From Tetraselmis striata (taxonomy: Eukaryota; Chlorophyta; Chlorodendrophyceae; Chlorodendrales; Chlorodendraceae): DNA of 64,000 nucleotides. A program made the translations under genes and the position numbers. This document shows positions 10,587 through 20,373 of the stretch, piece after piece. Position 1 is the first letter of the stretch. Every line of letters starts with the position of its first letter. The stretch is from contig VCJN01000049.1 in the NCBI GenBank assembly GCA_006384855.1, positions 1 through 64,000 of the forward strand, given 5' to 3'. The notes under the pieces were generated by a model. The model was not told where the DNA came from. It saw nothing but the letters and a program-made list of their open reading frames with translations, and searched no databases.

Positions 10587-11640
10587 ATGCAGCCCCGCAT
10601 ACTTATAAATGGTTTGCAGCCATCCAGGCAATCAAAGCATGCTTAAAGGCAGCATCTGCGGTGCAGCGCTGCAGCAATCTGCGGCGTGTTGCCAGCAAAT
10701 ATCAAGCATTAGCCCTACTGCCTTGCAATCCGTATAGTATCGTCAAGCAGGTGCGTGTTTATATCCCTTTCATGCCATGCAGCCCCGCATACATATAAAT
10801 GGTTTGCAGCCATCCAGGCAATTAAAACATGCCTTAAGGCAGCATCTGCGGTGCAGCGATGCAGCAATCTGCGGCGTGCCGCCAGAAAATGTAAGGTATT
10901 AGCCGTACTGCCTTGCAATCTGTATAGTATCGTCAAGCCGGTGCGTGTTCACATCCCTTCTATGCAATGCAGCCCCGCATATTAATAAATGGGTTGCAGC
11001 CATCTAGGCAAATGGTTGCAGCACTCTGCGGTGTGCCGCCAGCAAATATAAGGTATTAGCCGTACTGCCATGCAATCTGCATAGTATCGTCAAGCCGATG
11101 CGTGTTCACATCCCTTTCATGCCATGCAGCCCTGCACACTAATAAATGGGTTGCAGCCATCCAGGCGATTAAAACATGCCTTAAGGCAGCATCTGCGGTG
11201 CAGCGCTGCAGCACTATGCGGCGTGCCGCCAGCAAATATAAGGTATTAGCCGTACTGCCTTGCAATCTGTATAGTATCGTCAGGCCGGTGCGTGTTCACA
11301 TCCCTTCCATGCCATGCAGCCCCGCATACGAAATGGTCTGCAGCCATCTAGGCAAATGGCTGCAGCAATCTGCGGCGTGCCGCGAGCAAATATCAGGCAT
11401 TAGTGGTACTGCCTTGCAAATCTGTATAGTATCGTCAAGCCGGTGCGTGTTCACATCCCTTCTATGCCATACAGCCCCGCATACTAAATAATTTGCAGCC
11501 ATCTAGACAATTACAGCATGCCTTAAGGCAGCATCTGCGGTTCAGTGCTGCAGCAATCTGCGGCGTGCCGCGAGCAAATATCAGGCATTAGTGGTACTGC
11601 CTTGCAATCTGTATTGTATTGTAAAGCATATGGGCAAGTA
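10587..11640. repeat. 190-bp tandem repeat, 6 units, two size classes
   Basis: Unit starts (atgcagccccgcat or close variant) fall at 10587, 10777, 10967, 11124, 11314 and 11468. Spacings are therefore 190, 190, 157, 190 and 154 bp. The short units lack an internal block of ~33-36 bp around 'ttaaggcagcatctgcgg'. No coding function is likely. The array lies directly after the 30-bp minisatellite. Confidence 0.9.
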
Positions 11641-11689
11641 AATCCCCTTTTATCATAAAATCCTCATACTGGAAGGTTGCCGAGCCAGC

Positions 11690-12300
11690 TCTTTACCCCT
11701 CACCGTCTTGGTCGACGATCGCTACTACCAGGTCGTAGCGGCGCCGCGTCAGGCTGGCGGGTCCTCCAAGCCCGCATCTCAACCGCCGCCACCGGGGTCC
11801 GGCGGAGATGGCTCCCAAAACGGCGCTGCAGCAGGTCTCTTGATAGAGCTTCGAGCAGCTCCGCCCCTCCCCCGAGCAGGCTTGGTCCCTCGGAGACTGC
11901 CAAGCCGCCGAGTGAGCCTCAGCCTTCGAGAGCGACGAAGCGCCCGCACGGTGCGTTGAGCACGGGAGGCAAGAGCAGCTTGTCGCCCATTAAGCTGCGC
12001 AAGAAGCATTCCAAGGAGCGCGGGCCGAGTCCTCCTCCAAGATGGCGATAGAGCTGGAGGACGACGACCCTTCCAAGCGCCTAAGCCGAAACGCGAAGCC
12101 ACGTCAAGCCATCAGGCGCCTTCGGGTGCCGCTGCTGGGAGTCGCAGGGCCATATCTTCCCGTGGCGGTGCCGCATCTCCGCCTCCCCGACCCGCGTCTC
12201 CGCCTATGGAGGCAAGAGCAGCAGCTTGTCGCCCATTAAGCTGCGCAAGAAGCATTCCAAGAAGCGTGGGCCGTCTCCTCCTTTTGGAAGAGCCTCAGGC
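11690..12300 (+). pseudogene. R1 repeat family, copy 2
   Basis: The segment is closely similar to copy 1 (about 9290-9800) and preserves the ETAKPPSEPQPSRATKR and SP.KLR.K motifs. It runs into the ~290-bp tandem array. It is broken relative to copy 1 and is best read as a fossil fragment. Confidence 0.55.
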
Positions 12301-12315
12301 CACCGCAGGCAACAA

Positions 12316-13440
12316 TGACGAGCAAGAGATGCAGAGGGTGGAGATAGTTAAGTGTGAGGGGTGGGATTACCCGCATCTCGACAGCAAGAGCAGGTGAACG
12401 CCCGCATCTCTCGCGTAAAAACCCGTGTACTGTCGCTCCTAGCTGTTTTAACGACGAGACGCTTTTCCAAACCCGACTCCAGTGCGTCGTGGAACCTTGT
12501 CTTACAGGTGGTTACGCCGAGAGAGATGCGGTAATGAAACCCGGAGGCCCACTTTGAGGACGACAAGTACATCCTCGTGTCAGTCTTGCCAGCGGTGGGT
12601 GAGGCCACCGCTGGCAAGACTGACGAGCAAGAGATACATAGGGTGGAGAGATTTTACCGTGACGGTGGGGGTACCGCATCTCCGCAGGTGAACGCCCGCA
12701 CCTCTCGCGTAAAAACCCGTGTACTGTCGCTCCTAGCTCTTGTAACGACGAGACGCTTTTCCAAACCCGACTTCTGTGCGTCGTGGAACCATGTCTTACA
12801 GACGGTTGCGCCGAGAGAGATGGGGCACTGGAACCCGGAGGCCCACATTGGGGACGACAAGTACATCCTCGCGCCAGTCTTGCCTCCGGCCACCGCTGGC
12901 AAGACTGACGAGCAAGAGATGCAAAGGGTGGAGAGATTTGCCGTGAGGGTGGGATTACCCGCATCTCGGCAGCAAGAGCAGGTGAACGCCCGCATCTCGC
13001 GTAAAAACCCGTGTACTGTCGCTCCTAGCTCTTGTAACGACGAGACGCTTTTCCAAACCCGACTTCTGTGCGTCGTGGAACCATGTCGTACAGACGGTTG
13101 CGCCGAGAGAGATGCGGCACTGGAACCCGGAGGCTCGCGTCAGTCTTGCCAGCTGTGGCTGAGGCCACCGCTGGCAAGACTGACGAGCAAGAGATGCATA
13201 GGGTGGAGAGAGTCAACCGTGACGGTGGGGGTACCGCATCTCGGCAGCGGGGGCAGGTGAACGCCCGCATCTCGCGTAAAAACCCGTGTACTGTCGCTCC
13301 TAGCTCTTGTAACGATGAGACGCTTTTCCACACCCGGCTCCCGTGCGTCGTGGAACCTTGTCTTGCAGGCTGTTGCGCCGGACTTTTCCGTAGATTGGTG
13401 GTACGCTGCCGTGGATTCTGCCCTCTTCGGGGAGTGCCAG
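12316..13440. repeat. ~275-305-bp tandem repeat, 4 units, derived from R1-type sequence
   Basis: Units begin with tgacgagcaagagatgca (or variant) at 12316, 12621, 12906 and 13181. Each unit contains a remnant of the stretch found before the 9852 ORF (cccgtgtactgtcgctccta) and the phrase cgtcgtggaacc. Three of the unit boundaries contain the inverted pair agtcttgcc...ggcaagact, which could form a hairpin. Confidence 0.85.
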
Positions 13441-13496
13441 AGCAAGACTGTAAAACACTGTGGCTACTCGATTCGCACCGTGCGCGACTGGCGCAA
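13441..13496 (+). pseudogene. R1 copy 3, left part, interrupted by the EnSpm-like element
   Basis: The sequence from tggctactcgattcgc to gactggcgcaa matches 9152-9190 in copy 1 and continues at 20972 after the transposon. The uninterrupted equivalent in copy 1 reads ggcacaacgac at 9184-9194. Confidence 0.75.
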
Positions 13497-14102
13497 CACT
13501 GTGAGATTCAGATGTGACGTAAATGTGCCCTACTGGTGACGAACGACGACATACGGGGACGATACGGGACGGACGAGGGACGTGGATTTCATACCCAGTA
13601 GCGACGACTATCGCGCGCGACCTGTAAAGTACTATATGAATTTCTCGTTTCCATAATTTCATCAAATTGATATGCGCACGCGGGCTCGCGTGTCGCCCGC
13701 CGACGCGGAGCACCCGGGCTAAGTACAGGCGGATGTACGCACTCATTGCACATCGCCGCACATCGCTGACCGCACATCGCTGACCGCTGACCCCGCGGTG
13801 TGCCGCGATGTGCGGCACGACGGGCGGAGGTGTGGGCGGATGTAGGTGGTACGGTAGGTGGTAGGCGGTAGGTGGTGTTCGTAGGTGCGCGTTTTAATGC
13901 AGCCGCCCTAACTGCTGATGATTGTGTAACGCCCCAGCACGCGCATGAAGTACAGGGTCGCCTCACGGTCACCGCCGCTCACCGTTGAATCAAGCGCGGA
14001 CAGCCGCGCACTCGCATCTGTGTTGCCTGCCGGTGGTGGGCTACATCCACCCCAACTCTCAACCCCCCCCCCCCCCCCCGCCCCCCGCGCGCGGCAGCAG
14101 GC

Positions 14103-14519
14103 ATGCGGGCAAAGGGATGGATAGCGAGTGTGTCGAAGGATGGCGTGTACACATGCAAGCACTGCCACGGCATCGTGACGGGTAGTAGTGAAAGGACGGC
14201 GCGAGAGCGGCACTTCCTAAAATTCCCTAACTGTAGCCACTCGTTGAAGCGTGCGGCTACGTTGCGCCGCAAGGCCGCCTTATCACAAGCAGCAGCAGCA
14301 GGGGCGGCAGCAGCAGCAGCAGCAACATCAGCAACAAGCGCGGCAGCAGGAGTAGCTGCAGCCGTCGGAAACGGCCCGCCGGCGCCGGTCTCGGACGACG
14401 GCGGCTCGAAGGTGGACGATGTGATGGGCGTGGGGGAGGACCCCGTTGGCGAAGACGGTATGGACATCGACGCGCGTGCGTGGCCGCCGGCGGGCGTCGA
14501 ACCCGCGATGAGGGCGTGA
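14103..14519 (+). CDS. BED-like zinc-finger ORF inside the EnSpm-like element
   Basis: An ATG at 14103 opens 138 codons. Residues C18, C21, H37 and C44 (YTCKHCHG...RHFLKFPNC) fit a BED-type finger, CX2C-Xn-HX6C. A basic stretch and then an Ala-rich linker follow. The C-terminal part is acidic (DDGG, GEDGMDID). BED fingers are found on hAT and some other eukaryotic transposases, where they bind terminal DNA. It probably forms the N-terminal DNA-binding part of the transposase encoded downstream on the same strand, although exon links were not established. Confidence 0.5.
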   Translation: MRAKGWIASVSKDGVYTCKHCHGIVTGSSERTARERHFLKFPNCSHSLKRAATLRRKAALSQAAAAGAAAAAAATSATSAAAGVAAAVGNGPPAPVSDDGGSKVDDVMGVGEDPVGEDGMDIDARAWPPAGVEPAMRA

Positions 14520-14528
14520 TATGGAAAG

Positions 14529-14700
14529 GCGATCCCGGCGACTTCTACATGAAGGTCATCGCCAAGAAGTTCCGGGGAGTATGGCACTACGGCGTGATAA
14601 CCGGCGTCGTTACCGAGTGGGTGTTGGAGGACTACGGCGGGGCGACCCAGTGGCGCGCTGTTTTCGAGACGGTGACATTGTGGACCTTCTGCGTTCAGAG
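14529..14700 (+). CDS. Tudor-like exon (KKFRG...DGDIVDL) in the EnSpm-like element
   Basis: The translation runs from GDPGDFYMKVIAKKF through GVWHYGVITGVV and ends in DGDIVDLLRSE, just before a consensus donor (GAG|gtgagt at 14701). The order basic-F-G...G.V...W.V.F.DGD..DL is the signature of the Tudor-like (PTM/DIR17-type) modules of plant-lineage proteins. The DGD part lies one base out of frame with the first part, so this copy carries a small indel or the sequence has an error. The domain could tether the transposase to modified histones; that is inference. Confidence 0.45.
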
Positions 14701-14895
14701 GTGAGTGGGCCCGGCCTGCGTGCTGGTGGCACCACTCAACTTCGGTTGTATGGAATCACACGCACCCGCCCGGTCGGCGTGGCAGGTTGTGGAGGCTATG
14801 GCGGCTGCCCAGGAGCACCCCCCTGTGGATGCGGACGGGGAGGCTCGCTTGGTAACCGTCCATCAAGGCGATGACTTGTCCAGTGAATCACGCAC

Positions 14896-15410
14896 CTTGC
14901 CCGGCGTGCGTTCAACACAACCCGGCTGGCGGAGGCCAAGCAGAACACTGGCTGCCATGGCGTGTGCCATGTGCATGTGGTCCTGGGCTACGTCAGCATG
15001 ATCAACCTCTTCCCCCTCGCGCCGTTCCACCTGTTTTTTTTTGGCTTGGGAAGGGACTTCTGGAGGAAATTTGTCACCGTGCAGGGCCACATTGGATTCC
15101 GAGCTATGAAGCAGGAAGACCGGCGCCAGGCTTTAGTCCCGATACCCAGCAACTTTGAACGCGGGTTGCGCCCTTCGTTTGCAGTGTCCAAGAATCGAAA
15201 GGTAACCCCCCCCCCCCCCCCCCCCGGGCGTGGGCGTGGGCGTGACGGCATTCCCCTCCATGACTGCAGGGTCAGGCAAGGTGACGGTGCAGTCCGGCTG
15301 GGTCATGGAGGACTGCTTGCACCACATGGAAACGTTTTCCATTCTTAACGCCGGTCCGCTGCTCGAGGAGGCCCGGGTGAAGGCGATCATGACCGAGAAG
15401 GAGCTTCGCG
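14896..15410 (+). CDS. Transposase-like exons (EnSpm/Tnp2 type), two exons
   Basis: The first exon, up to 15201, reads ...RRAFNTTRLAEAKQNTG, then a hydrophobic block with LFPLAPFHLFFFGLGRDFW. This recalls the conserved 'P..H....G..kdfW' region of Tnp2/EnSpm transposases. The donor is AAG|gtaacc at 15202, followed immediately by a C homopolymer. An acceptor at 15280 preserves the frame into VTVQSGWVMEDCLHHMETFS. The frame is lost again shortly before the 30-bp minisatellite, and a further open frame (LGHMYKRMQGAAWF...) continues on that side. The assignment rests on the motif plus the element's ends. Confidence 0.5.
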
Positions 15411-15568
15411 TCCCCAGGCGGTGCTTGGGCACATGTACAAGCGCATGCAAGGAGCTGCGTGGTTCGTCACGCGGTGGGGGTTGCAGAATGTGGTGACGGA
15501 GGAGGACGGCCCCGAGCGCAAGGCGCAGGTGGACGCGCTCACTAGGGAGGGGAGGACTCGATACCCAG

Positions 15569-15877
15569 CGCGGCGCCAAGGCGCGGCGGCCGGGGCAGCG
15601 CGGCGCCAAGGCGCGGCGGCCGGGGCAGCGCGGCGCCAAGGCGTGGCGGCCGGGGCAGCGCGGCGCCAAGGCGCGGCGGCCGGGGCAGCGCGGCGCCAAG
15701 GCGCGGCGGCCGGGGCAGCGCGGCGCCAAGGCGCGGCCGCCGGGGCAGCGCGGCGCCAAGGCGCGGCGGCCGGGGCAGCGCGGCGCCAAGGCGCGGCGGC
15801 CGGGGCAGCGCGGCGCCAAGGCGCGGCGGCCGGGGCAGCGCGGCGCCAAGGCGCGGCGGCCGGGGCAGCGCGGCGCT
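15569..15877. repeat. 30-bp GC-rich minisatellite, ~10 copies, inside the transposon
   Basis: Exact or near-exact 30-bp units containing gcgccaaggcgcggcggcc, two per 60 bases. In the transposase-side frame the unit reads ARRQGAAAGA. It is the same family as the array at 10397-10560. The array lies downstream of the transposase-like exons, in an open frame that ends at its far edge. Confidence 0.95.
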
Positions 15878-16287
15878 AAGACAGGGCATACAGCGGAATC
15901 GGCGGAAAGGGATGCATTACAAGCTGTGGACGGCAGCCGCTGAAAACTATGCGGTCATGCCGCAACAACCCCAGCACTGGCTTCTGGATACCTCTGATCT
16001 GGCTGACGGCGGCGGGCTGCGGGATGCAGGGCCGCATGACTGAGGTGGCGGTGCTGGTGAGCCCGGAGAGTCTGCATGCGACGGCGCGGCGCAGCCGCAT
16101 AGGCACTAGACAATGCTCTGAAGCGAGCCCCAATTGTCTGCCCAGCGCCTGCCCCAATGTAACGCACCAGCTTGGCAGCAATTGGCAGCTCTTTTGCCCC
16201 CCCTCCACCCCACAGACACACTACCAATACCAGTTTCTCATCCCGGCGGGCAGTTGATGCGTATACCCAGGCTTGTGCGTACGCGGT

Positions 16288-16626
16288 GCGGGGGGGGGGG
16301 GGGGGGGGGGGGGAATCACTATAGCTAAGCTAGTGATGTGAGATATGAGTGCAACAACAGATATTGTGCAAGATATAATACGATGGCATGCAAGCGGGTC
16401 CCCGCTCTTCCACAATCATTGGCCCTGCTCCCTCTTGCCCCGCCCCCGGTGCCCTTTAGCTGCTCTCAGCATCCCGAGTGGGATGGGCGGGGCAGCGGTT
16501 GCTACCGAGTGAGGCGTAGCATCGTTTGCAGTAGCAACGCAGCCTTTCCGGTGTGACGCCGCCTGGATGTAACCCAGCAGTACGCGCAAAGTGCAAGTGC
16601 AAGCTGCTGATGGCGGGGATCCCGCG

Positions 16627-16663
<37 letters not shown>
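16288..16663. repeat. Two long poly-G tracts within the EnSpm-like element
   Basis: G homopolymers occupy about 16290-16312 and 16628-16663, the latter about 36 bases and the longest in the window. They would read as poly-C on the minus strand, the coding strand of the 16844-17545 ORF. Confidence 0.9.
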
Positions 16664-16666
<3 letters not shown>

Positions 16667-16801
16667 CGGCTGTGGGATAGGCGCGGCCGCGGTTGCTACA
16701 GAGTGAGGCGTCGCATCGTTTGCAGTAGCAACGCAGCCTTTCCGGTTGCATAGTGTGACGCAGCCTGGATGTAACCCAGCAGTACGCGCAAAGTGCAAGT
16801 G
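16482..16801. repeat. Direct duplication of ~120 bp with 194-bp offset
   Basis: The block ggttgctac.gagtgaggcg to gtacgcgcaaagtgcaagtg occurs at about 16497-16603 and again at 16691-16801. The two copies are separated by the long poly-G tract. Confidence 0.85.
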
Positions 16802-16843
16802 TTACACGTCCGTGTGCCCCACCCAATGACATTGCGCCCGACC

Positions 16844-17545
16844 TCACTGACGGCATGTCTCGCTCTCCTTCAGCTCCTGGGCCGTCCGCCGCCTCACTCT
16901 GCGCACCCTACCAGCCGCGCGTGCCTTCTCGGAAGCCTCACACACGGCGGCGCGAGTCGCGTCGTGGAACGCGTCCCTGACATGGCGGAACTCCGCCCTC
17001 TTCGTGGCCGTGGTCGGGCAGGGGACTGCCCGCTGATGGGTCGCCATGCATGGGTACTTGGGGCCGCACAAAGCCGGGGTGCCGTCGCAGCAACACTCCC
17101 AGTCCGTCCGTTGGCCGCAGTCCACGCATGACGGGCGTCCGGCCAGGACACGCACATGATAGTGCATGTGGCCGCCTCCCGCCACTGCTCGTAGTGCTCC
17201 GGTCAACATGGCGACGAGCAAGTCGGCATGTCCCGCAGGTGGCTGCGGGGCGGGTGGCGCGAGCGCAGCCTCGCTCGCCTCGACAACCCCATCAGCCCGA
17301 TCAGTCGCCTCGACCACGGCCTCCTCCGCCTCCTGACGCGGCGCACCAGGCGCATCATCGTCGCCTGGCAGGGCGTCCCCCCCCGCAACGGCGCCGTCGG
17401 CGGTGGCCGACGCCGTCGTGGCGGGGTGTTGTGAGGAGGTGGCCCTAGACATAGGTGGGGCCGGCACCGCCATGTGTTGCTCCACATGCGGTGCGGTTCC
17501 TGACGCGACAGCTCCGTCGCACCAGTACCGGCGCCGGCACCCCAC
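16844..17545 (-). CDS. Zinc-cluster ORF on the minus strand of the EnSpm-like element
   Basis: About 233 residues are open, ending in TGA. The first codon is GTG and a second frame upstream is open to 17739, so the start or an exon is uncertain. The N-terminal half is Ala/Asp/Glu-rich and low in complexity. Residues C140, C143, C151-153, C160, C166, H170 and C176 (CVDCGQRT...CCCDGTPALC...YPCMATH) form a compact cluster like the C-terminal zinc ribbons of PiggyBac and other algal transposases. The C-terminus is basic (RVRRVRRR). It may be the second gene of the element, analogous in position to TnpA/TnpD pairs. Confidence 0.45.
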   Translation of the reverse strand: MGCRRRYWCDGAVASGTAPHVEQHMAVPAPPMSRATSSQHPATTASATADGAVAGGDALPGDDDAPGAPRQEAEEAVVEATDRADGVVEASEAALAPPAPQPPAGHADLLVAMLTGALRAVAGGGHMHYHVRVLAGRPSCVDCGQRTDWECCCDGTPALCGPKYPCMATHQRAVPCPTTATKRAEFRHVRDAFHDATRAAVCEASEKARAAGRVRRVRRRTAQELKESETCRQ

Positions 17546-17599
17546 GCACGCATGCTGGGCTTACCACCAACCGGCATGTTTCCTTTGGGAGGCGGTTCA

Positions 17600-18440
17600 T
17601 CCGCGTCGGAGGTGAGCGGCGGTGCCTGTGTGGGTGTGGATACTGCCCGGCCATTAGGGCTCCCGCCGCATGTCGCTCCGCCGACCCACGCCGCGGCGTG
17701 TGCTGCGCCCCGCATAGTCGCCTCGAATATAATATACATGACGCGGGGACGGGGGGGGATTCGTGCGTTTCGTATGTCGGCGGAAAGGCGTGCGAAGCTG
17801 CGGCTGGCGAAGGTGGTGGAAGTAAGCGTGGCGGCGTCGGCGGCGTATTACCGTGCGTGCATGCGTGCGCAACCCCGCGGCAGCAAGCGCCGGACTCGGC
17901 GTGTGCCAGCGGCAGAGCTGCGAAGCCATGGACACGGTACGGGATGCCAAGTCTGGCTAAGCAACTGCCGAGGCTGGCGGCTTAACCCCCATGTCCGGCG
18001 GTTGAGGGACGGAAAGTGCGTAGAAGTTGATCGGGAAAGCGGGCATATAAGCCTGGCTGTGCTAGGTTCCTATTAAGTAATGGCGGTTTGTGCTAAGTAA
18101 TTCGTAGGGGTGGACCATGCAGCGCAGGTAGGGGGCGGTATAAATGAGGCCGGGCACATATACTGCTCCACGAAACGACACTGTCGCACGTGTAGTTGAA
18201 TAGACGCCCCCCCCCCCCCCCCCCCCCCCCGCCGGGTCGGCCCGCCGGGTCGGCCCGCCGACCCGCCACGGCATGTAATATTTGTCATGCATCGCCGGGG
18301 TATGTGTGAGTGGATGCCCCGCCGCCACATCCCCCCCCCACCCCCCCCCCCCCCCCATTTACACTTGTGCACTCATTAAGTTTGGGCTGGTTTCGGAGCA
18401 GTACATGTACGTATGTATATACAACAATGGAACGTAGGAC
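17600..18440. other. Interior of EnSpm-like element without a supported gene; poly-C tracts
   Basis: A plus-strand frame through 17552-18076 is open but has no recognisable motif. C homopolymers lie near 18207-18230 and 18331-18356. Confidence 0.4.
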
Positions 18441-18455
18441 CTGCGCGGAAAGAGG

Positions 18456-19240
18456 CGGGGCTGGCGGAGTGCGTTGGGGGTGCGTAGAGTAGCGTGTTGG
18501 TGAGATTCGGGGTGCATCGGACGCCGGATGCCCATCCACCCAGCGTAAAAGACGCCTACGTAATATTCACACTATATATATTCACACGCAAATGTGTGAA
18601 AACCGGACATTCCGTGCCGGATGGGTGGGAATACGGCGTCCGATGCAGCCAAAACCCCAGCAACACGCTATTCTGTGCACCGCCAATGCACTCCGCCAGC
18701 ACCGCCTCATTCTCTGTCGATTTCGAAAACGCCTTCACATTACCCACCGCTAATTGCAATTGCCACCGTGTAATGTTGTCACGATGTGCGCACACAACAA
18801 CACTTACTACCGGTTCCGACGCGGATGGAGGCGAGGCTTGCGGAGTGCGTTGGGGGTGCGTAGAGTAGCGTGCTGCAAATAATTGGGGTGCATCGGACGC
18901 CGGATGCCCATCCACCCGGCGTAAAAGACGCGTAATATTCACACTGCTTTATTAACACACAAATGTGTGAAAACCGGACATTCCGTTCCGGATGGGTGGG
19001 AATACGGCGTCCGATGCAGCCAAAACCCCAGCAACACGCTATTCTATGCACCGCCAATGCACTCCGCCAGCACCGCCTCATTCTCTGTCGATTTCGAAAA
19101 CGCCTTCACATTATCCACCGCTAATAATTGCAATTGCCACCGTGTAATGTTGTCACGATGTGCGCACACAACAACACTTACTACCGGTTCCGACGCGGAT
19201 GGAGGCGAGGCTTGCGGAGTGCACTTGCGGTGCACAGACT
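18456..19240. repeat. ~375-bp tandem duplication
   Basis: The phrase cggagtgcgttgggggtgcg recurs at 18465 and 18841, and a diverged third copy begins at 19215. Between them, long blocks such as ccggacattccgt and cattctctgtcgatttcgaa are nearly identical. The array is subterminal in the transposon. Confidence 0.85.
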
Positions 19241-19339
19241 AGCGGGAGACTAGACCCATTGTCGCTTATTTACAAGCACGGGCGGTGCTGCCAGACCTGA
19301 TCGTCTACGGCCGATATAATATTCACACTATATTAACAT

Positions 19340-19400
19340 CGGTGCACACCGCCGCACACCGCCGCACACCGCCGCACAACGCTGCGCGCGCACATTCGTC
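19340..19400. repeat. Short GCCGCACAC-type repeat near the transposon end
   Basis: Four to five copies of a 9-bp unit (gccgcacac) stand in tandem. The opposite subterminal region (13750-13820) also carries repeated gccgcacatcgctgacc motifs, so these may be transposase binding sites. Confidence 0.5.
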
Positions 19401-20010
19401 GCACACATCATCCCGGATTCACTCGCCGTATCCATTACGCCGTGCTACTTCAACAATAAACATTGCGAAATTACACCGACACAATGCCGCACCGACTAGC
19501 TCTTGACAATACGTGCATATAAATAGTAGTGGCGCGCTGCTCCTCGCCTCCGATGTGTCGTTGACTGCTGCGGAAGGCGGTCGTCGACTGGGTGTTAGTT
19601 TCTCCACCTCGGCCGCCCCCCCCCCCCCCCCTTCACCGCTCACAGCGCCATGGCCGACCTCGCCCCCCCGGGCAAAAGTGGGCGGCGAGCCTTGTTGTCT
19701 CGCGTGTCCGCGCCGCCGGCATCGAGGAGGACGAGAAAGACATGAGGAAACGCGTGACAAGGTGGGCGCGCAACAAAACACTCCATCCTCCGCATTAGCA
19801 CGCACCCACTCGTGGCTAACTTGTGCCGCGCGCAGGTTCGTCCGGGAGCGCCGTAAGGCCCACCTCAACGCCAAGGCTTCCACAGTGCCAGCGGCGCAAC
19901 TCGTGGTGGCCGAGGAGGCCGCATCCTCAGCCGCTTAAAGGCGAAACGATTGTGGCTTGTTGTGGGTGTCTGGGCACAGGGGGCGTCCCGACGCGAAGGT
20001 AAGGAAGCTC

Positions 20011-20238
20011 ATGGCGGCGTCGTCGACGGCACAGCCTCCCGGGGTGGTGAAGACACTGACGGATGACAAGAAGCGGAAGAGGCCAGTGAAGAAACGCCGA
20101 GGTAAGAAACTGACGGTCGCGGAGTCGGAGGCGGAGTCGGAGGCGCAGGCGGAGGCGGAGGCGGAGGCGGAGGCGGAGGCAGCGAGATCGTCGAAGCGGA
20201 GGGTCCCCCGGGCACGCAAGAACAAGAACAAGCAGTAG
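20011..20238 (+). CDS. Small Lys/Glu-rich ORF with nuclear localisation-type tail (EnSpm-like element)
   Basis: An ATG at 20011 encodes 75 residues ending in TAG. It contains a strongly basic cluster (DDKKRKRPVKKRRGKK), an (EA)n stretch, and a second basic tail (RARKNKNKQ). This looks like the C-terminal exon of a nuclear protein rather than a free-standing gene. The exon 19.82-19.94 kb upstream, preceded by gcgcgcag, may be linked to it. Confidence 0.35.
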   Translation: MAASSTAQPPGVVKTLTDDKKRKRPVKKRRGKKLTVAESEAESEAQAEAEAEAEAEAARSSKRRVPRARKNKNKQ

Positions 20239-20340
20239 CCCCCGCCCCCTTACCCCCCCCCCCCCCCCCCCAAGGCGGGAGCGGCTGGCGGCGAGGGGGG
20301 GCGGGGGGGGGCGGGGCGGGCGTGGTCCCCCCGCCCCCGC

Positions 20341-20342
<2 letters not shown>

Positions 20343-20371
<29 letters not shown>
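20343..20371. repeat. Poly-C tract, ~30 bases
   Basis: Uninterrupted C homopolymer, with shorter C and G runs on both sides (20250-20330). Confidence 0.95.

Positions 20372-20373
<2 letters not shown>

Noticed and set aside
10387-10631. Repeated GANAPRPGQR / ARGALAPRC peptides
   Set aside because: Product of the 30-bp minisatellite, open in all frames because the unit length is a multiple of three.
12316-13440. Possible CRISPR array (regular repeats)
   Set aside because: Units are ~290 bp with no unique spacers and the genome is eukaryotic; the 30-bp and 67-bp arrays also lack spacers.
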